Source: Lobulomyces angularis (taxonomy: Eukaryota > Chytridiomycota > Chytridiomycetes > Lobulomycetales > Lobulomycetaceae). From it: a stretch of DNA of 64,000 bases. Numbering within the stretch: the stretch's first letter is position 1; each line of letters starts with the position of its first letter. The DNA lies in assembly GCA_027604685.1 (NCBI GenBank), contig JADHYX010000040.1, positions 23,267-87,266 of the forward strand, in the 5' to 3' direction. The position numbers and the translations under genes are program-made. The notes under the pieces were generated by a model, which saw only the letters and a list, made by a program, of their open reading frames with translations, did no database searches and was not told where the DNA came from. This document shows, piece after piece, positions 12,997 through 23,333 of the stretch.

Positions 12997-13189
12997 AGGT
13001 TGTTGAAATGAAAGTTGGGAAGATACTCCATTCATTTTTTGTACCTATTCAGCTCAGCCTATTCCAACGATTCCTATATTTTATTTTTTTTTGTGTAAAC
13101 ATGATGGTGGCACAATTGAGCCATGCGGCTTAAAGCCTAAAACCCGCTTTACCCCTCACAATGAACATGGCTTGATTATCCAAGCTAAA

Positions 13190-13199
13190 NNNNNNNNNN
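13190..13199. other. Scaffold gap (10 N)
   Basis: Run of ten N, a placeholder joining contigs. The true distance and the join between the gene-poor stretch and the PH-domain gene are unknown. Confidence 0.99.
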
Positions 13200-13208
13200 A
13201 AAACTAGT

Positions 13209-14609
13209 ATGAGCACAAAAACCATCAACACAATCGACGCGCTACTTGCTGATTTGAATGATGCTATTTTTGAGTTGAAGGAGGGAGAACAACTCAATAC
13301 TACTTACCAATCAAACGTACTCACCAAAGAAAATAATCCCAATCTGAAAATTCTAATTCCTATTGTTCCTCCCGTAAGAGGTGCAAGTAATATACCTCCC
13401 CCTTCTTACGATACCATTTCCAATAACTTGAGCAGCTCCAATATCCTCCAGAATAATGAGGAAAATATAGTTTACTTTGAAGCTCCAAAAGATACCAAAC
13501 TTTCTTCCATTTCTTCCCTACCTGATGCTTTTGGTGGTTGGTTACAAAAGGTTTTTTTTTATTGTTATTTTGTTTGTTTAACAAGTCCAATGTCTTTATT
13601 TTTTTTAACAAGGTTTCATACAAAGCTATTATAAAGACAAGGCAGTTGAAAAAAAAATATTTAATTTTAGCAAACTGTACTTTATACATTTTTAATGATG
13701 ACCACAAAGATGAAGAATTTGATGATGCTTTACCCATAAATAAAAAATCTGTTTGTAGAGTTAGTGAAAAAGGTTTAATTTATTTTTCTATTTTTCTATT
13801 TTTCTTAATCTTTACTCTTCTTTTTTTATTAGGTATATTTGTATTAGAATTCATGACTGAATATCGTGAAACTATTGCTGATGATGGTTTAGGTGGTGTA
13901 TTAGGTAAAAAAATAGAAAGAATTTTCATTTGATAAATATTAAAATAATAGAAATGAATGGCCTCGGGTCAGTGAAACAAAAGAAACAGTTGGAGTTTCA
14001 ATGCAGTGACAGAGATGAAATGATGGTTTGGTAATAACAGAATTATTACAGTAAATTTCCTTTTAACTTTTTTGATAACAAAAATATAGGCTTGACTGCT
14101 TTAAAGAAGTTATTCAAGAAGCTAAAAATGGTCGGGTTCCACTGGGGTTTGAAAAGAACCAAAAACCAAAGCAGCAGATGCAGCAATTAGCCATATCATC
14201 GCCCGCTTACAAAGATTCATCATCTGTTGAATATGATTATAGAAGCACACCTTCACCTTCACCACTCAATTTGGTTTCAAGTTATCGGGACTCTGATTCT
14301 ACATTTAGCAATACAAATTTAAACAGATCCACAATCAACTCAACTAACTCAAACAACTCACAGGAAAGACATTTACCTCCTGTCCCCGCCTTTAATGACG
14401 AGTACCTCAATCCAGCATCTCCCATTCCTTCCAGGTCCAGCACTGTTAAATCTAACACTTCTTCACACAAAAGTGGTGAAAATATGTTTGCACAGACTCA
14501 TCAACTTTCTTTAAAAGAGGAAAAAGAAAAGCAAAAAAGATTAAAAAAGGAAAAAAAAGAGCAAAAGGCTCAAGAACAAATGAAATTTTTTGCTTCTGAA
14601 TTTCTTTAA
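13209..14609 (+). CDS. PH-domain protein with Ser-rich and basic coiled tail
   Basis: Starts MSTKTINTIDALLADLNDAI just after the gap. The N-terminal 110 residues are Pro/Ser/Asn-rich (VPPVRGASNIPPPSYDTI). A PH domain follows, spliced over four exons: GGWLQKVSYKAIIKTRQLKK, then YLILANCTLYIFNDD, VCRVSEKGIFVLEF, LEFQCSDRDEMMVWLDCFKE, with the conserved Trp in the C-terminal helix. The tail is Ser/Thr/Asn-rich and ends in a Lys/Glu-rich probable coiled coil (KEEKEKQKRLKKEKKEQKAQ). PH domains bind phosphoinositides or proteins at membranes. No catalytic domain is visible, so a scaffold or adaptor is likely. Because the gene begins right beside a gap, an upstream exon cannot be excluded. Confidence 0.75.
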
Positions 14610-15007
14610 ATTTTTATAAAAAAGAAAAATTGATGCCTCACATTTTTTTTTTTTTATTAATATTCATACTTAATTTTTTTATTTATTATTTTTGATTTTT
14701 TACATGAAATCTCAGAAAAAAAAAAAATTAGAAAATAAATAAATAATAATGGAAATACTTTTATATATTCTTTTTTTTCTTTTAAAAAATTTTAATACGA
14801 AATTTAGCTCAAATTGAATAAAAGTACATCGAGATAATAATATTATTCTTTCTAAACTACTTTTTTTTTTTTATTTTTTTTTTTAATAAAAAGAAAAATG
14901 TATTAATGTATAATAAAAAAAAAAAATTTAAAAAAAAATTAAATATTTTAACAAATTCAAGAAATATAGTAATATAATTTGATAAAAAAAAATATATATT
15001 TTTTATA
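14610..15007. other. Intergenic spacer between converging genes
   Basis: 3'-to-3' spacer of nearly pure A and T runs between the PH-domain gene and the vWA gene. No coding frame or structured RNA was seen. Confidence 0.6.
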
Positions 15008-16972
15008 TCAATCACAAAAAAAATACTTTTTTATTCCTCCTTCTTTTTGTTCATCTTCCACTTTGTTAAATTTTTTGATTTTATTATCATCTTGTTCATC
15101 GTCATTAATCTTTAAACAATCTAATCTAGTTTTTGACCATGCAACCAACCTAACAATAAACCAAACGTAAAATATACCCAAAAAAAAAAAAAATTATTAC
15201 CTTTCAACTTGATCAACTGTAATATCTTCTCTTCTTATTGAAACTTGTGGAAAATTATTAATAACTTCAATTTTAAATTCAGTGTTTTTTTTTGTATGAC
15301 TTTTATATGGTGAAGTGTTTTTTCTAACTTCTTTTGTAAAAGAAGGTTTACTTAAATCTACAACAATTGGAGAACTTGAAGTTGACTCCTTTCGTAATCT
15401 ATCTGATACTATGTTTAAACTCGAAACATTGGGGATACTTTTACTATTTGACATCAATTCCACATTTTTAATGCTATTTTCGCTCTATTTAATGAAAGAA
15501 AGTATTTGTGTCAAAAAATACAAAAACAATAAGTTCTTTTTTATTATACCTTTTTATAAATATCCTGAACCGTTAAGGAAAACGCTTTTCTTCCACTAAA
15601 TTTTTCCAATAATTTATTTGTAAATTCTGCCTCATTTTTATCTTTATCTTTCAAAAATTCTTTGGTTTCTAGTTTAATCTCTGTAAACATCTTTTCTAGA
15701 TCCATCATTTCATTGGCACCACCAACTAAAAATTTATATATAAACTAATTCCACTTTTTACAATTCATTTTTCTATACCTATCACATCTGGTAAAGAATC
15801 AGCAGATGTCAGTGGTACAAAAATTCCTCCTGTTATTTTTGAAATCGATTTAAAAAAATCTACGGCAAATTTATATCTGGAAATGGCAGGTTCACAAGAC
15901 ACCTTTTATTTTTTTAAAATTAATGGAAGGTGTTTATAAACTTACACTATATATTACTATTCCTTTTGAAGCCTAAAAAGAAATCATTTGCATCAAATAA
16001 AAAAAAAAGGAAATATATTTACCATTTGATGAGCCAAAGATATAGGATCGTGACCACTAGGATCACCATTGGGGAAACCATCACCAGCATCACCCAAGCC
16101 ATGCGGTGGAGCATCGGCTATAATTATTACACTACAAAAGTTTTAAACAAACAAAATCTTAATATTAATACATTTTTGTTGCATTGGTTCTCCAATCCAA
16201 ATTTAGACTATCGTAAAGAGCAGGCGTTACCGCTTCTGGACCATCGCCACTTCAAAAGTTTTAATTATTGAAATTATCGTTTTCCTTCTTACCCTCCATT
16301 AGCTGATAAGGTTTTTAAATAATTCTCAAAAATTTCGACAGAATCAGTAAAATTAAAATTTTTGGTAACAAAGCTCATATCTTGTGGTGGGTGATCTCTA
16401 TATGCAACCAATCCTAAAAAAAATCATAAGGAAAAAAGAAGTTTTACGTTTTTATATATAATTATAACATAAAAACTAATTTCATTGATAATATTAAAAA
16501 AAGATAGATAAAGAAGGATTAAAGAAAAAAAATTGGTGTTATAATACAAGAAAAAAAAAATGATTTTCTTTTTTACATGAGCAAAAAGTTACATACCTAA
16601 TTGTAGTGATAAAGATTTTTTTTGAGTTTGAATAATTTTTGCCACAACATCTCTGATGGACTGCTTTGCTTTGTTAATATATGACTGCATTGAACCTGTG
16701 CAATCCTATCAAAAAGTATGTTTTTGTTTTAAATGGTTTTTTTTTTTTTACAAAACCAGAAAAAATTTTTTTTAAATAATGGTGGGTTGAATTTTATTTA
16801 TAAAGAAAAAGAAATAAATTGTAAAATGTTTTTTTTTATAACTTACAATTATAAATACTAAATCCAGTTGTGGAAAATTTGAATTGGAGGGGTTGGAAGC
16901 TGAATTTTTTGAACTTTCCGTATTTTCACTCTTACTTGGAGCAGGTGTATCAACTTCCATATCATCAATCAT
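15008..16972 (-). CDS. von Willebrand factor A domain protein (VwkA-like, no kinase domain)
   Basis: Minus-strand gene starting MIDDMEVDTPAPSKSENTE at 16972. After a short acidic/Ser-rich leader, the vWA domain begins PQLDLVFIIDCTGSMQSYI, with DCTGS as the MIDAS metal site. It continues YRDHPPQDMSFVTKNF, GDGPEAV and VVIIADAPPHGLGDAG (the conserved central strand). The C-terminal half is helical and charged, ending KKYFFCD at 15008. The vWA sequence pattern resembles the domain of VwkA-type alpha-kinases, but no alpha-kinase domain follows. Probable role: metal-dependent protein binding in the cytosol; partner unknown. Seven or more small exons were joined by reading. Confidence 0.75.
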
Positions 16973-18211
16973 TTTTATATAGTAACCTTTCCTAAATAAA
17001 TTAACAAATTATTTAATTTAATGAAAAAATTTTTCTGAGTGAAAATGAGGTTTTTTTTTTATTTTACAGTGTAGTTTTGAAAATAACAATCCACCCAAAA
17101 AAATTTTAAGAAATTAAGAACTTTTGAGTTAAAATAGTAACAGTTCTGCTTATATTTTCGATTCCTAAACTTTTTGAAGTTAAGAATGAGACGGAAATAC
17201 CAAACCCATTAATAGAATAAATGGACATTTTGGAAATAAACTGTCTCAAAGGTCTGTCAAACCTAAACTAGAAATATTATGATGTTAAATTTACGTTTCT
17301 ATGCTGTCTGTATCAATTCACAGTGAAATGCAATTAATGTGTTTCATTTCAGTTTTTTACAGGAGGAATTCAAGCATTGAAGTTTTAAAAAAAAAATACA
17401 CAAATATTAAAACATATTAAACGAAAATAGATTTTTAAATTTTTCTTAAAGCTTCCTGTTATTTTTCCAAATAAATAAATAAAAAAAAAAAAGGAACTTT
17501 AATTTTACGAAATAAAGTAATTTAAAACAATACTGAAGCAAAGATTAATTATTCTTTACTTTAATAAAAAAAAACCCCTCGTGTTCTTGTATCCTATAGT
17601 GGTAAAAGCCAGGTGAAAACTAGACGAGCTGTTTAGGCAAAAAAACGGGAAACTTCTCTTGCAACATAACACTTGTATCGCTTCCCAACCATTCTTTATA
17701 GAATTGCTTTTAATACATCATTTGTTCTGTTGTGTGTAGAAGTAAAATCAAAAAAGGGATCAAATATGATGAATGCAATGATATAACAGAAGTTGCAATT
17801 TTTTCAGGTTTAAAGCATCTAAAACAATTAAAATATGAAAATAAGGAATAAAACCTGTAATTATCAAACTCTGAACTACTTCCCAATTTAACTACTCTTT
17901 AATTTCTTCATCCACAATGCTCCTATCAAAAGACAAACATCAATTTCTTATATTTTGCTCCTTCTTCAGCTGCATTAAACTGAACTTCAGAAATGCCTGG
18001 ATCCGTAATTATTAAGTTTTTAAAAAAGTACAATCTGCAACTTTTTTGAAAATTTAAAAATTATACTTAACTTTGATAAATCTTTTTAAATTTTGAACTT
18101 TGATACAAATTGCAATAGATTCTTCATTAAATGTTTGTACATAGTTAATAATTTGTTACAAAAATTTAGGGTTTTCAAAAAAAAAATTTAATTTCTGTAT
18201 TAAAAAAAATT
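16973..18211. other. Divergent spacer with minus-strand coding debris
   Basis: Spacer between vWA (minus) and TAF12 (plus). Its middle holds a broken minus-strand coding relic (about 17575-18015). The rest is AT-rich, and the parts next to the two genes presumably carry their promoters. Confidence 0.45.
17575..18015 (-). pseudogene. Broken minus-strand coding relic, family unknown
   Basis: Reading the minus strand from about 18015 gives LIITDPGISEVQFNAAEEGA and on to KKLMFVF, then a frame change to DRSIVDEEIKE, an in-frame stop, and LNWEVVQSLIITGFIPYFHI. A second frame carries PEKIATSVISLHSSYLIPFL, then after another stop QFYKEWLGSDTSVMLQEKFP. Several stops and frame changes over about 440 bp suggest a decayed gene or transposon. 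I do not recognise the family. Confidence 0.35.
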
Positions 18212-19023
18212 ATGAACTTTAATGACTTGAACTTAAATTTAAATTTTAATAACCAGAATATGCAAAACCAAAATGATAACATCAACAACTTTTCAATTGA
18301 CCCCAATGATCCAGGGTATCAAGCCTTTATGCAAAATTTCCTTCTTCACCAGCAGCAACAACTTGCCAGTCAAGTAACTTTTAATAATAACAGTCCTCAA
18401 CAGCAGAGGCCGCATTTACTTTCACAGCAGCAAAAACCACACCTACCTCCGAATTTAAATGCTGGTATAGCGATTGATTTGGAAACTGCCCCGATAGTTA
18501 GGTAAATCTTTTCTACAGTACTTTATTTTATATTTTTAGCAAACAAAAAATGTCAGAATTATTAAACGAAATTGATAAAAATGAAATCTTTGATCCTGAT
18601 GTTGAGGATGTATAAAAAATTAAAAGTTCATGTAATTTTTAATTTTCAATTTTTCAAAGCTTTTGTTGGATATTTCACAAAACTTTGTTAAAAGTGTAGT
18701 TGAATTTGCTTGCTCTTTAAGTCACCACCGAGGTTCAGACACCATAGAATTAAAAGATGTTTATTTACCTATCGGTATATAATAAATGTTATAACATATC
18801 ATTTTTATTAAAAGAAATAGAACAAAATTATAACATTAAGATACCAGGATTTGTGGATGATAGTGACGAACTAAAATTAGGACAATCAACCACGAAACGA
18901 AAACAAAATGTATTATTAAAATTGGATAAAGAAAGAAACATTTACACAAGAAGTTTAAAGAGAAATAGCTCTTATGTAAATAACCAAGCAGGTGCTGGAG
19001 GAAAACTTTTGGGAAAAAGATAA
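18212..19023 (+). CDS. TAF12: TFIID subunit TAF12 (histone-fold)
   Basis: Starts MNFNDLNLNLNFNNQNMQNQ. The N-terminal ~100 residues are Asn/Gln-rich. The histone fold follows across small exons: MSELLNEIDKNEIFDPDVED, then LLDISQNFVKSVVEFACSLS, HRGSDTIELKDVYLPI and QNYNIKIPGF. The 'DPDVEDLLLDI..FV.SV..FAC.LA.HR.SDTLE.KDV' pattern ending in '..NYNI.IPGF' is diagnostic of TAF12, which pairs with TAF4 in TFIID and with Ada1 in SAGA. The C-terminus is basic (ending GGKLLGKR) and slightly longer than in yeast. At least three introns are needed. Nuclear, basal transcription. Confidence 0.93.
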
Positions 19024-19412
19024 AAAAAATAACGGATATTTAATTTTTATTTTTGTTAAAGTTTAAACTCATCAAACCAATTAACTTAGAATTTTTCACC
19101 AACTTTTCTTTTTATCAATTTTAATTGAGGTTCATTTTTATTATAGAAGGTATCCAATTGTTGGTTTTTATTGTTATTTATTATTATAATTACATTACAA
19201 TAATTATAATTATGTACTAAAAAAATTTTCATAGTTTTTTATTTATTAAGTTACATATTCTTTTTTTTATTTTTAGTTTAAACATTTAAATTTGAAAAAG
19301 AAAACATGTTTAATAGAAAATACTATAAAAATTCTGAAAAAGATTAATATTAACAAAAAAGAATTGAAGAAATTAAGCTGAGTTTCAATATTAAAAAATT
19401 AAAATTTTTTTG
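19024..19412. other. Intergenic spacer, no gene seen
   Basis: AT-rich spacer between two plus-strand genes with repeated TTATTA/AATTAT tracts. Nothing gene-like was seen. Confidence 0.55.
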
Positions 19413-21292
19413 ATGTATTTACATCCACAATCCAAGGAAAATACAGGAAAAGGATCCCAAATATCTAATTATAAATCGATCGGAGGATTATGTTCAAAAA
19501 GTTCATTAAAAAAGCATAGTAATAATTCAATTAAAAATAAAGATTTTGATCACTGTGGTGGAATTTTTAAAGAGCTGACGAAAGATGAGCAAATTAGACC
19601 TGCTTTGGTAAATATATAAAATTATGGTATTGGTTTTAATGTTATATTTTTTGTTTTATTCTCAATTTATATCTCCATCTTTAATCTATTAGCATGGTGT
19701 GTTAAGTGTTACTGTAAAAAGTGCTAGATTCTTTGAATCTAACTTACGTAAAATTTTTTAATTTTTAATTTAAATTTTTTTTGTTTAAATTTTGTTTCAA
19801 AAGATTCTGATAAAAACATTTTTTGTTCAATTTCCATTAGAAATATAACAAAAAAAACCAAAACTAAAAAAATATTTGATAAAACTTTGAAGTTTGATCA
19901 AACCAAGCATTTTTCTTTAATGGTAACCAAAAAAAAAATGAAATTAGAATCTTTTTAAGTTAGAGTGAATTAATTTATTTTTACTTAATTTTTTTTGGTT
20001 TAGGTTCCAAGAAATAAGAGACATCCTTACAATGTAAAAGTCAAAATAAAAGAATATAAGTTAATAGGTATTAGTTGCTCTTAATAGATATTTTAGCTTC
20101 TAGCTACGATTTAAACATCACCCCTGTTGCATCATTATCATTCCACTTGCATGATATAATACAGGTTACTTAAATTTTTTGCATAACTTAATATTTTAAA
20201 ACAAAAAAGGCTAGTCCAACGTCAGGAATATTTGATTTTTGGTTAGAAGAGAAACTAGTTGGAAATTTGGATCTAGAGTTAACGTTTAACTATGGTAGCT
20301 TTGGTTATGGTAGTTCTGAACAACTAAAAGAAAATGACATTGATCCACTGGAAATGATTCAGTTTTCGTTGTTTCCTAAGTTAATCCCGCCTTTGGAAAA
20401 TTGTGAATCAAATTCAGGCGTTTTTATTGTTCAGGCCACTCCACATCCCAGTTTTATTCCTGTATAAAAATTTTATTTTTATTATTACTTATATTTTTTG
20501 ATTATTTTTACTCCTGCAGTTTAATAATAGAGCTCATTTAAGTTATGGAAAAGAGTGTGGTGCAACGGTTAGTTAAAATGAATGCTTTTTCGCCATTAAA
20601 ATTTTAATTAATCTATTAATTTTAATTTAATATTTTTATTAACTCTTTATTTTCCATAAATATTTAACTATTAATAGATGAAAACTATGGAAGAAACAAT
20701 GTATAAACCGGATTTATTGCTTCATCACATGGGATCTTTAAAAAAAATTAGAGATGAGGTAAAATGGAATTTTTTTGTAATAACTGTCTTCGACTCCTTT
20801 TCTAATTTTTATAAAGTATTACAGTATTGATGGAAGGTTAAAAAGGCTACTTTTTCTTTCTGATTTTTTGCAAAAAAACACTAATGTAATTTAGAAATAC
20901 AAAATAGTTGTTTTAATTTATTTTTAATTTATTTTTTAAATATATAGATTCAAGAGGCTATATCAACTGATACCACTCAACAACCAATTCAACTTAATAA
21001 CAAGAATTACTTAAATTTCGTAAAACCTTGCATTACTTTTTCCGAGGCTCATTTACAAAATTCTGAGACAAACTCTGGTGCTGAAAGTATATCAATTGAA
21101 AAAAAGAAAAATTACTTTCCACAACTTCAAAGTAAAAGCGGAGATATTATTAAGATGACAAGCGAATTAAATATTGGGGAATTAGGCTCAGAAGAAGATA
21201 TGGAGGAGGAGGTTGTTGAGAATGAAGAAAGTAGTTGGGTAAGCTGGTTGGGCAGTTGGTGGAAAGAAAAAAAAAAAATTCAGCCTGAATAA
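19413..21292 (+). CDS. Putative C2-domain protein
   Basis: The start is set at ATG 19413 (YLHPQSKENTGKGSQISNY...). After a Ser/Lys-rich leader, an exon opens HGVLSVTVKSARFFESNL, matching the first strands of a C2 domain ('G.L.VTV.SAR.L'). Later exons carry VPRNKRHPYNVKVKIKEYKL, LNITPVASLSFHLHDII, SGIFDFWLEEKLVGNLDLEL and a stretch rich in strand-like residues. The C-terminus is acidic with a Trp-rich end (SSWVSWLGSWWKEKKK), which could be an amphipathic membrane-binding helix. No further domain is recognised. A lipid-binding or adaptor role is inference. Seven or more exons. Confidence 0.5.
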
Positions 21293-21987
21293 ATAGTACT
21301 TATAGCAGTTCCAAAGATCTAAATAATTTAGTAAATCTCAATAAGTAACACAAATTTGTTAAATAAAAATATTGCAATTTTTGTTGTTACATTTATAAAT
21401 TTTTTTTTTTTAAAATTTATTAAATCTATTCATTAAACTATAATTAATTAAATTAGTGTTTCTTGATATTCTTTAAAATTCATATTTAATACATTTTCAA
21501 TATTTTTATCAGAGCTTTTGATTTGACCATATTTAGAGTTACCTTTTCTGGTGTAAATGTCAATGAAAGGTTAATATATTTTTTCTGCATTTAATTTCTA
21601 ATTGCCTTTGTTTTTCGAACTTCATTCTCTTTCCTTCAAAGGCATATACTGCCTCTATTTTAGTACTTCTAAAGCAGGGTTGAATGTCTTTAATTTTTAT
21701 AAAATTTAAAAATCAAGAATTTTAAATATTGAAGTAATATATCATAAGGAACCATTACATTTGAGCTGTTACAGCCTTGATTATTGTTTACTAACAAATA
21801 ATCTAAAATTCTTTGTTTTTTGTTGTTTTTTGATAGGAGTGATAAAGTTAGAGTTTTAAATTTCCTTGTAGTAAAGATACTGTAATTATCAGAGGAAAGT
21901 AAATACACAAGACAACAATCGAATGTATTAAGAAAAATTAAAGTCTACTATTACAACAATATATACACCAAGCCCATGCATGGTCCC
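21293..21987. other. Spacer with minus-strand coding debris
   Basis: Spacer between two converging genes. Minus-strand reading of about 21445-21910 gives coding-like fragments in more than one frame (NNKKQRILDYLLVNNNQGC; DIQPCFRSTKIEAVYAFEGK; LSLTFTPEKVTLNMVKSKAL). They do not join into one frame without a shift and are probably a relic. Confidence 0.35.
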
Positions 21988-22524
21988 TTACGTTAACTGG
22001 ATGCAGAATGTGAACAAATCCAGCATCGAGTTTTCATTGGAATCTTGGTAGCTCAAAAGCTTTTTGTATTGTTCGTTGGGATTGCAGAAGTCCTGCTCCA
22101 GTAGAGGCATACTAATGTCGATGGGCTCCATGTCACCCTCTTTGCAAGAGACTTTGACAAAGGTGTTCTGTGTAGTAAGGTCAGGTTTTTTTAAGCACCC
22201 TTTTATCAAAGGGGTATAGCTAAGATTGGTGCTGCTAACATTCAGCATAGTAGAGTCTGCTTTTTTAAAAACTGAATTTAAAATCATTTCAATTTTATAG
22301 CCAAAAGAATTGCTTTTCTTAAAGGAAACTTTTTTTTTCAACACCGGGTTTTTGTTGCAAGAGTGAGGTAGATTTGTTGTGCTGGAAATAGCTGAATTAG
22401 AGTAAGAAACAGTGTCGGCAGAGGTGCTTACGCGCTTAAGTGATAATGTGCTGTATTTTGAGTCTACAGTCGAGCAGAAGCGATTGAGACTTGCAGTATA
22501 AGAATTGGATAGGTTTAGAGGCAT
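21988..22524 (-). CDS. Unknown Ser/Thr-rich protein with a PP1-docking-type motif
   Basis: Single-exon minus-strand frame of 178 residues starting MPLNLSNSYTASLNRFCSTV. The sequence is less AT-biased than the flanks and has no low-complexity runs, which supports real coding. Notable: VLKKKVSFKKSNSFG (KVSF fits the RVxF docking motif for protein phosphatase 1), and a second similar block LIKGCLKKPDLTTQNTFVKV. No membrane segment or signal peptide. Fungal proteins with 'LKK...VSF' blocks are often phosphatase regulators or phosphoproteins, but no family is recognised here. It is divergent from the DUF885 gene across about 800 bp. Confidence 0.55.
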   Translation of the reverse strand: MPLNLSNSYTASLNRFCSTVDSKYSTLSLKRVSTSADTVSYSNSAISSTTNLPHSCNKNPVLKKKVSFKKSNSFGYKIEMILNSVFKKADSTMLNVSSTNLSYTPLIKGCLKKPDLTTQNTFVKVSCKEGDMEPIDISMPLLEQDFCNPNEQYKKLLSYQDSNENSMLDLFTFCIQLT

Positions 22525-23333
22525 TAAACTGAGTTAGTTAAGTTTTTCAATATTGCATTTAAAAAATCTTTTCACTTTTTTTTGTTGCACCTATTTATAA
22601 TCTCTTTGTTTTTTCTTACCAGTTACAAAAATAACTTTGATATGTAGCACAAGTCTCAATTAGCAGGGGTTGTGTGACAAAGAAAATATGAATCTATTTT
22701 TAAGCAATGAATTTGCACAACTCAATAACCTTTCAATGTCCAACTGCATTAGAAATTCGTTTCACTAATCATTCTTAGGTTAGAAACCACTCTATTTTCA
22801 TTTTTTTTTGTCAGAAACCATTATATTTTCAATTGTACTTTAACACCATAGAAAGTCATATTTAAAGTTTCCATTCGCTAAGTTTGAAAAATGATATTTC
22901 TAGTTTTCATACCCCTAAGTTTGGAAAGGCTCTTGAAAATTCTCCTTTGGGAGTTTCAAAACCATTTTGAATTAAGCTTGCTAACTATATTTTGCTTCTC
23001 TCTAGATAATCACAAGTACTTAAATTGTAAATCCCTAAAAAAAAAGGAATTCAACTTGAGAGTTTTGTGATGAACCTACAAAGGTTACAATGAAAAACAC
23101 ATAGTGTAAGAAAACATGCTGCTCCACCTTCTTTAAACGCAGTTTGAAAAAGAGTTATTTTTATTAAAATCAAGTTTTATCCATAAGCAAAATTAGAGTT
23201 TATGGGCATACTAAATAAAACTTAATTTTTGGTTATTTCCTGTAATGGTAATTGTTGCTAAGAATAGGTATGATTCCTCACATTACATAAAATTGTTTTC
23301 GTGTCACAAGCCTCAACTGCTTTTAATTTTAAA
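22525..23333. other. Divergent spacer, no gene seen
   Basis: About 800 bp between a minus-strand and a plus-strand gene. It includes near-duplicate short segments (GTTAGAAACCACTCTATTTT and GTCAGAAACCATTATATTTT near 22780-22830; CTAAGTTTGAAAA and CTAAGTTTGGAAA near 22878-22930). No coding frame supported. Confidence 0.5.

Larger units (their letters stand above)
11321..13208. other. Gene-poor stretch ending in a scaffold gap
   Basis: About 1.9 kb with no intact gene recognised. It contains a broken coding-like relic (11689-12128), a G-rich 10-bp minisatellite (12951-12996), a less AT-rich patch (13110-13188) and the first N gap. A minus-strand frame at 12405-12605 has amino-acid content typical of random AT-rich sequence and was not called. 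Confidence 0.5.

Noticed and set aside
17577..17660. tRNA-like stretch (TCCTATAGTGGTAAAAGCC)
   Set aside because: It resembles a tRNA D-arm start, but no T-loop (GGTTCGA-type), anticodon stem or acceptor pairing could be built. The region reads better as coding debris on the minus strand.
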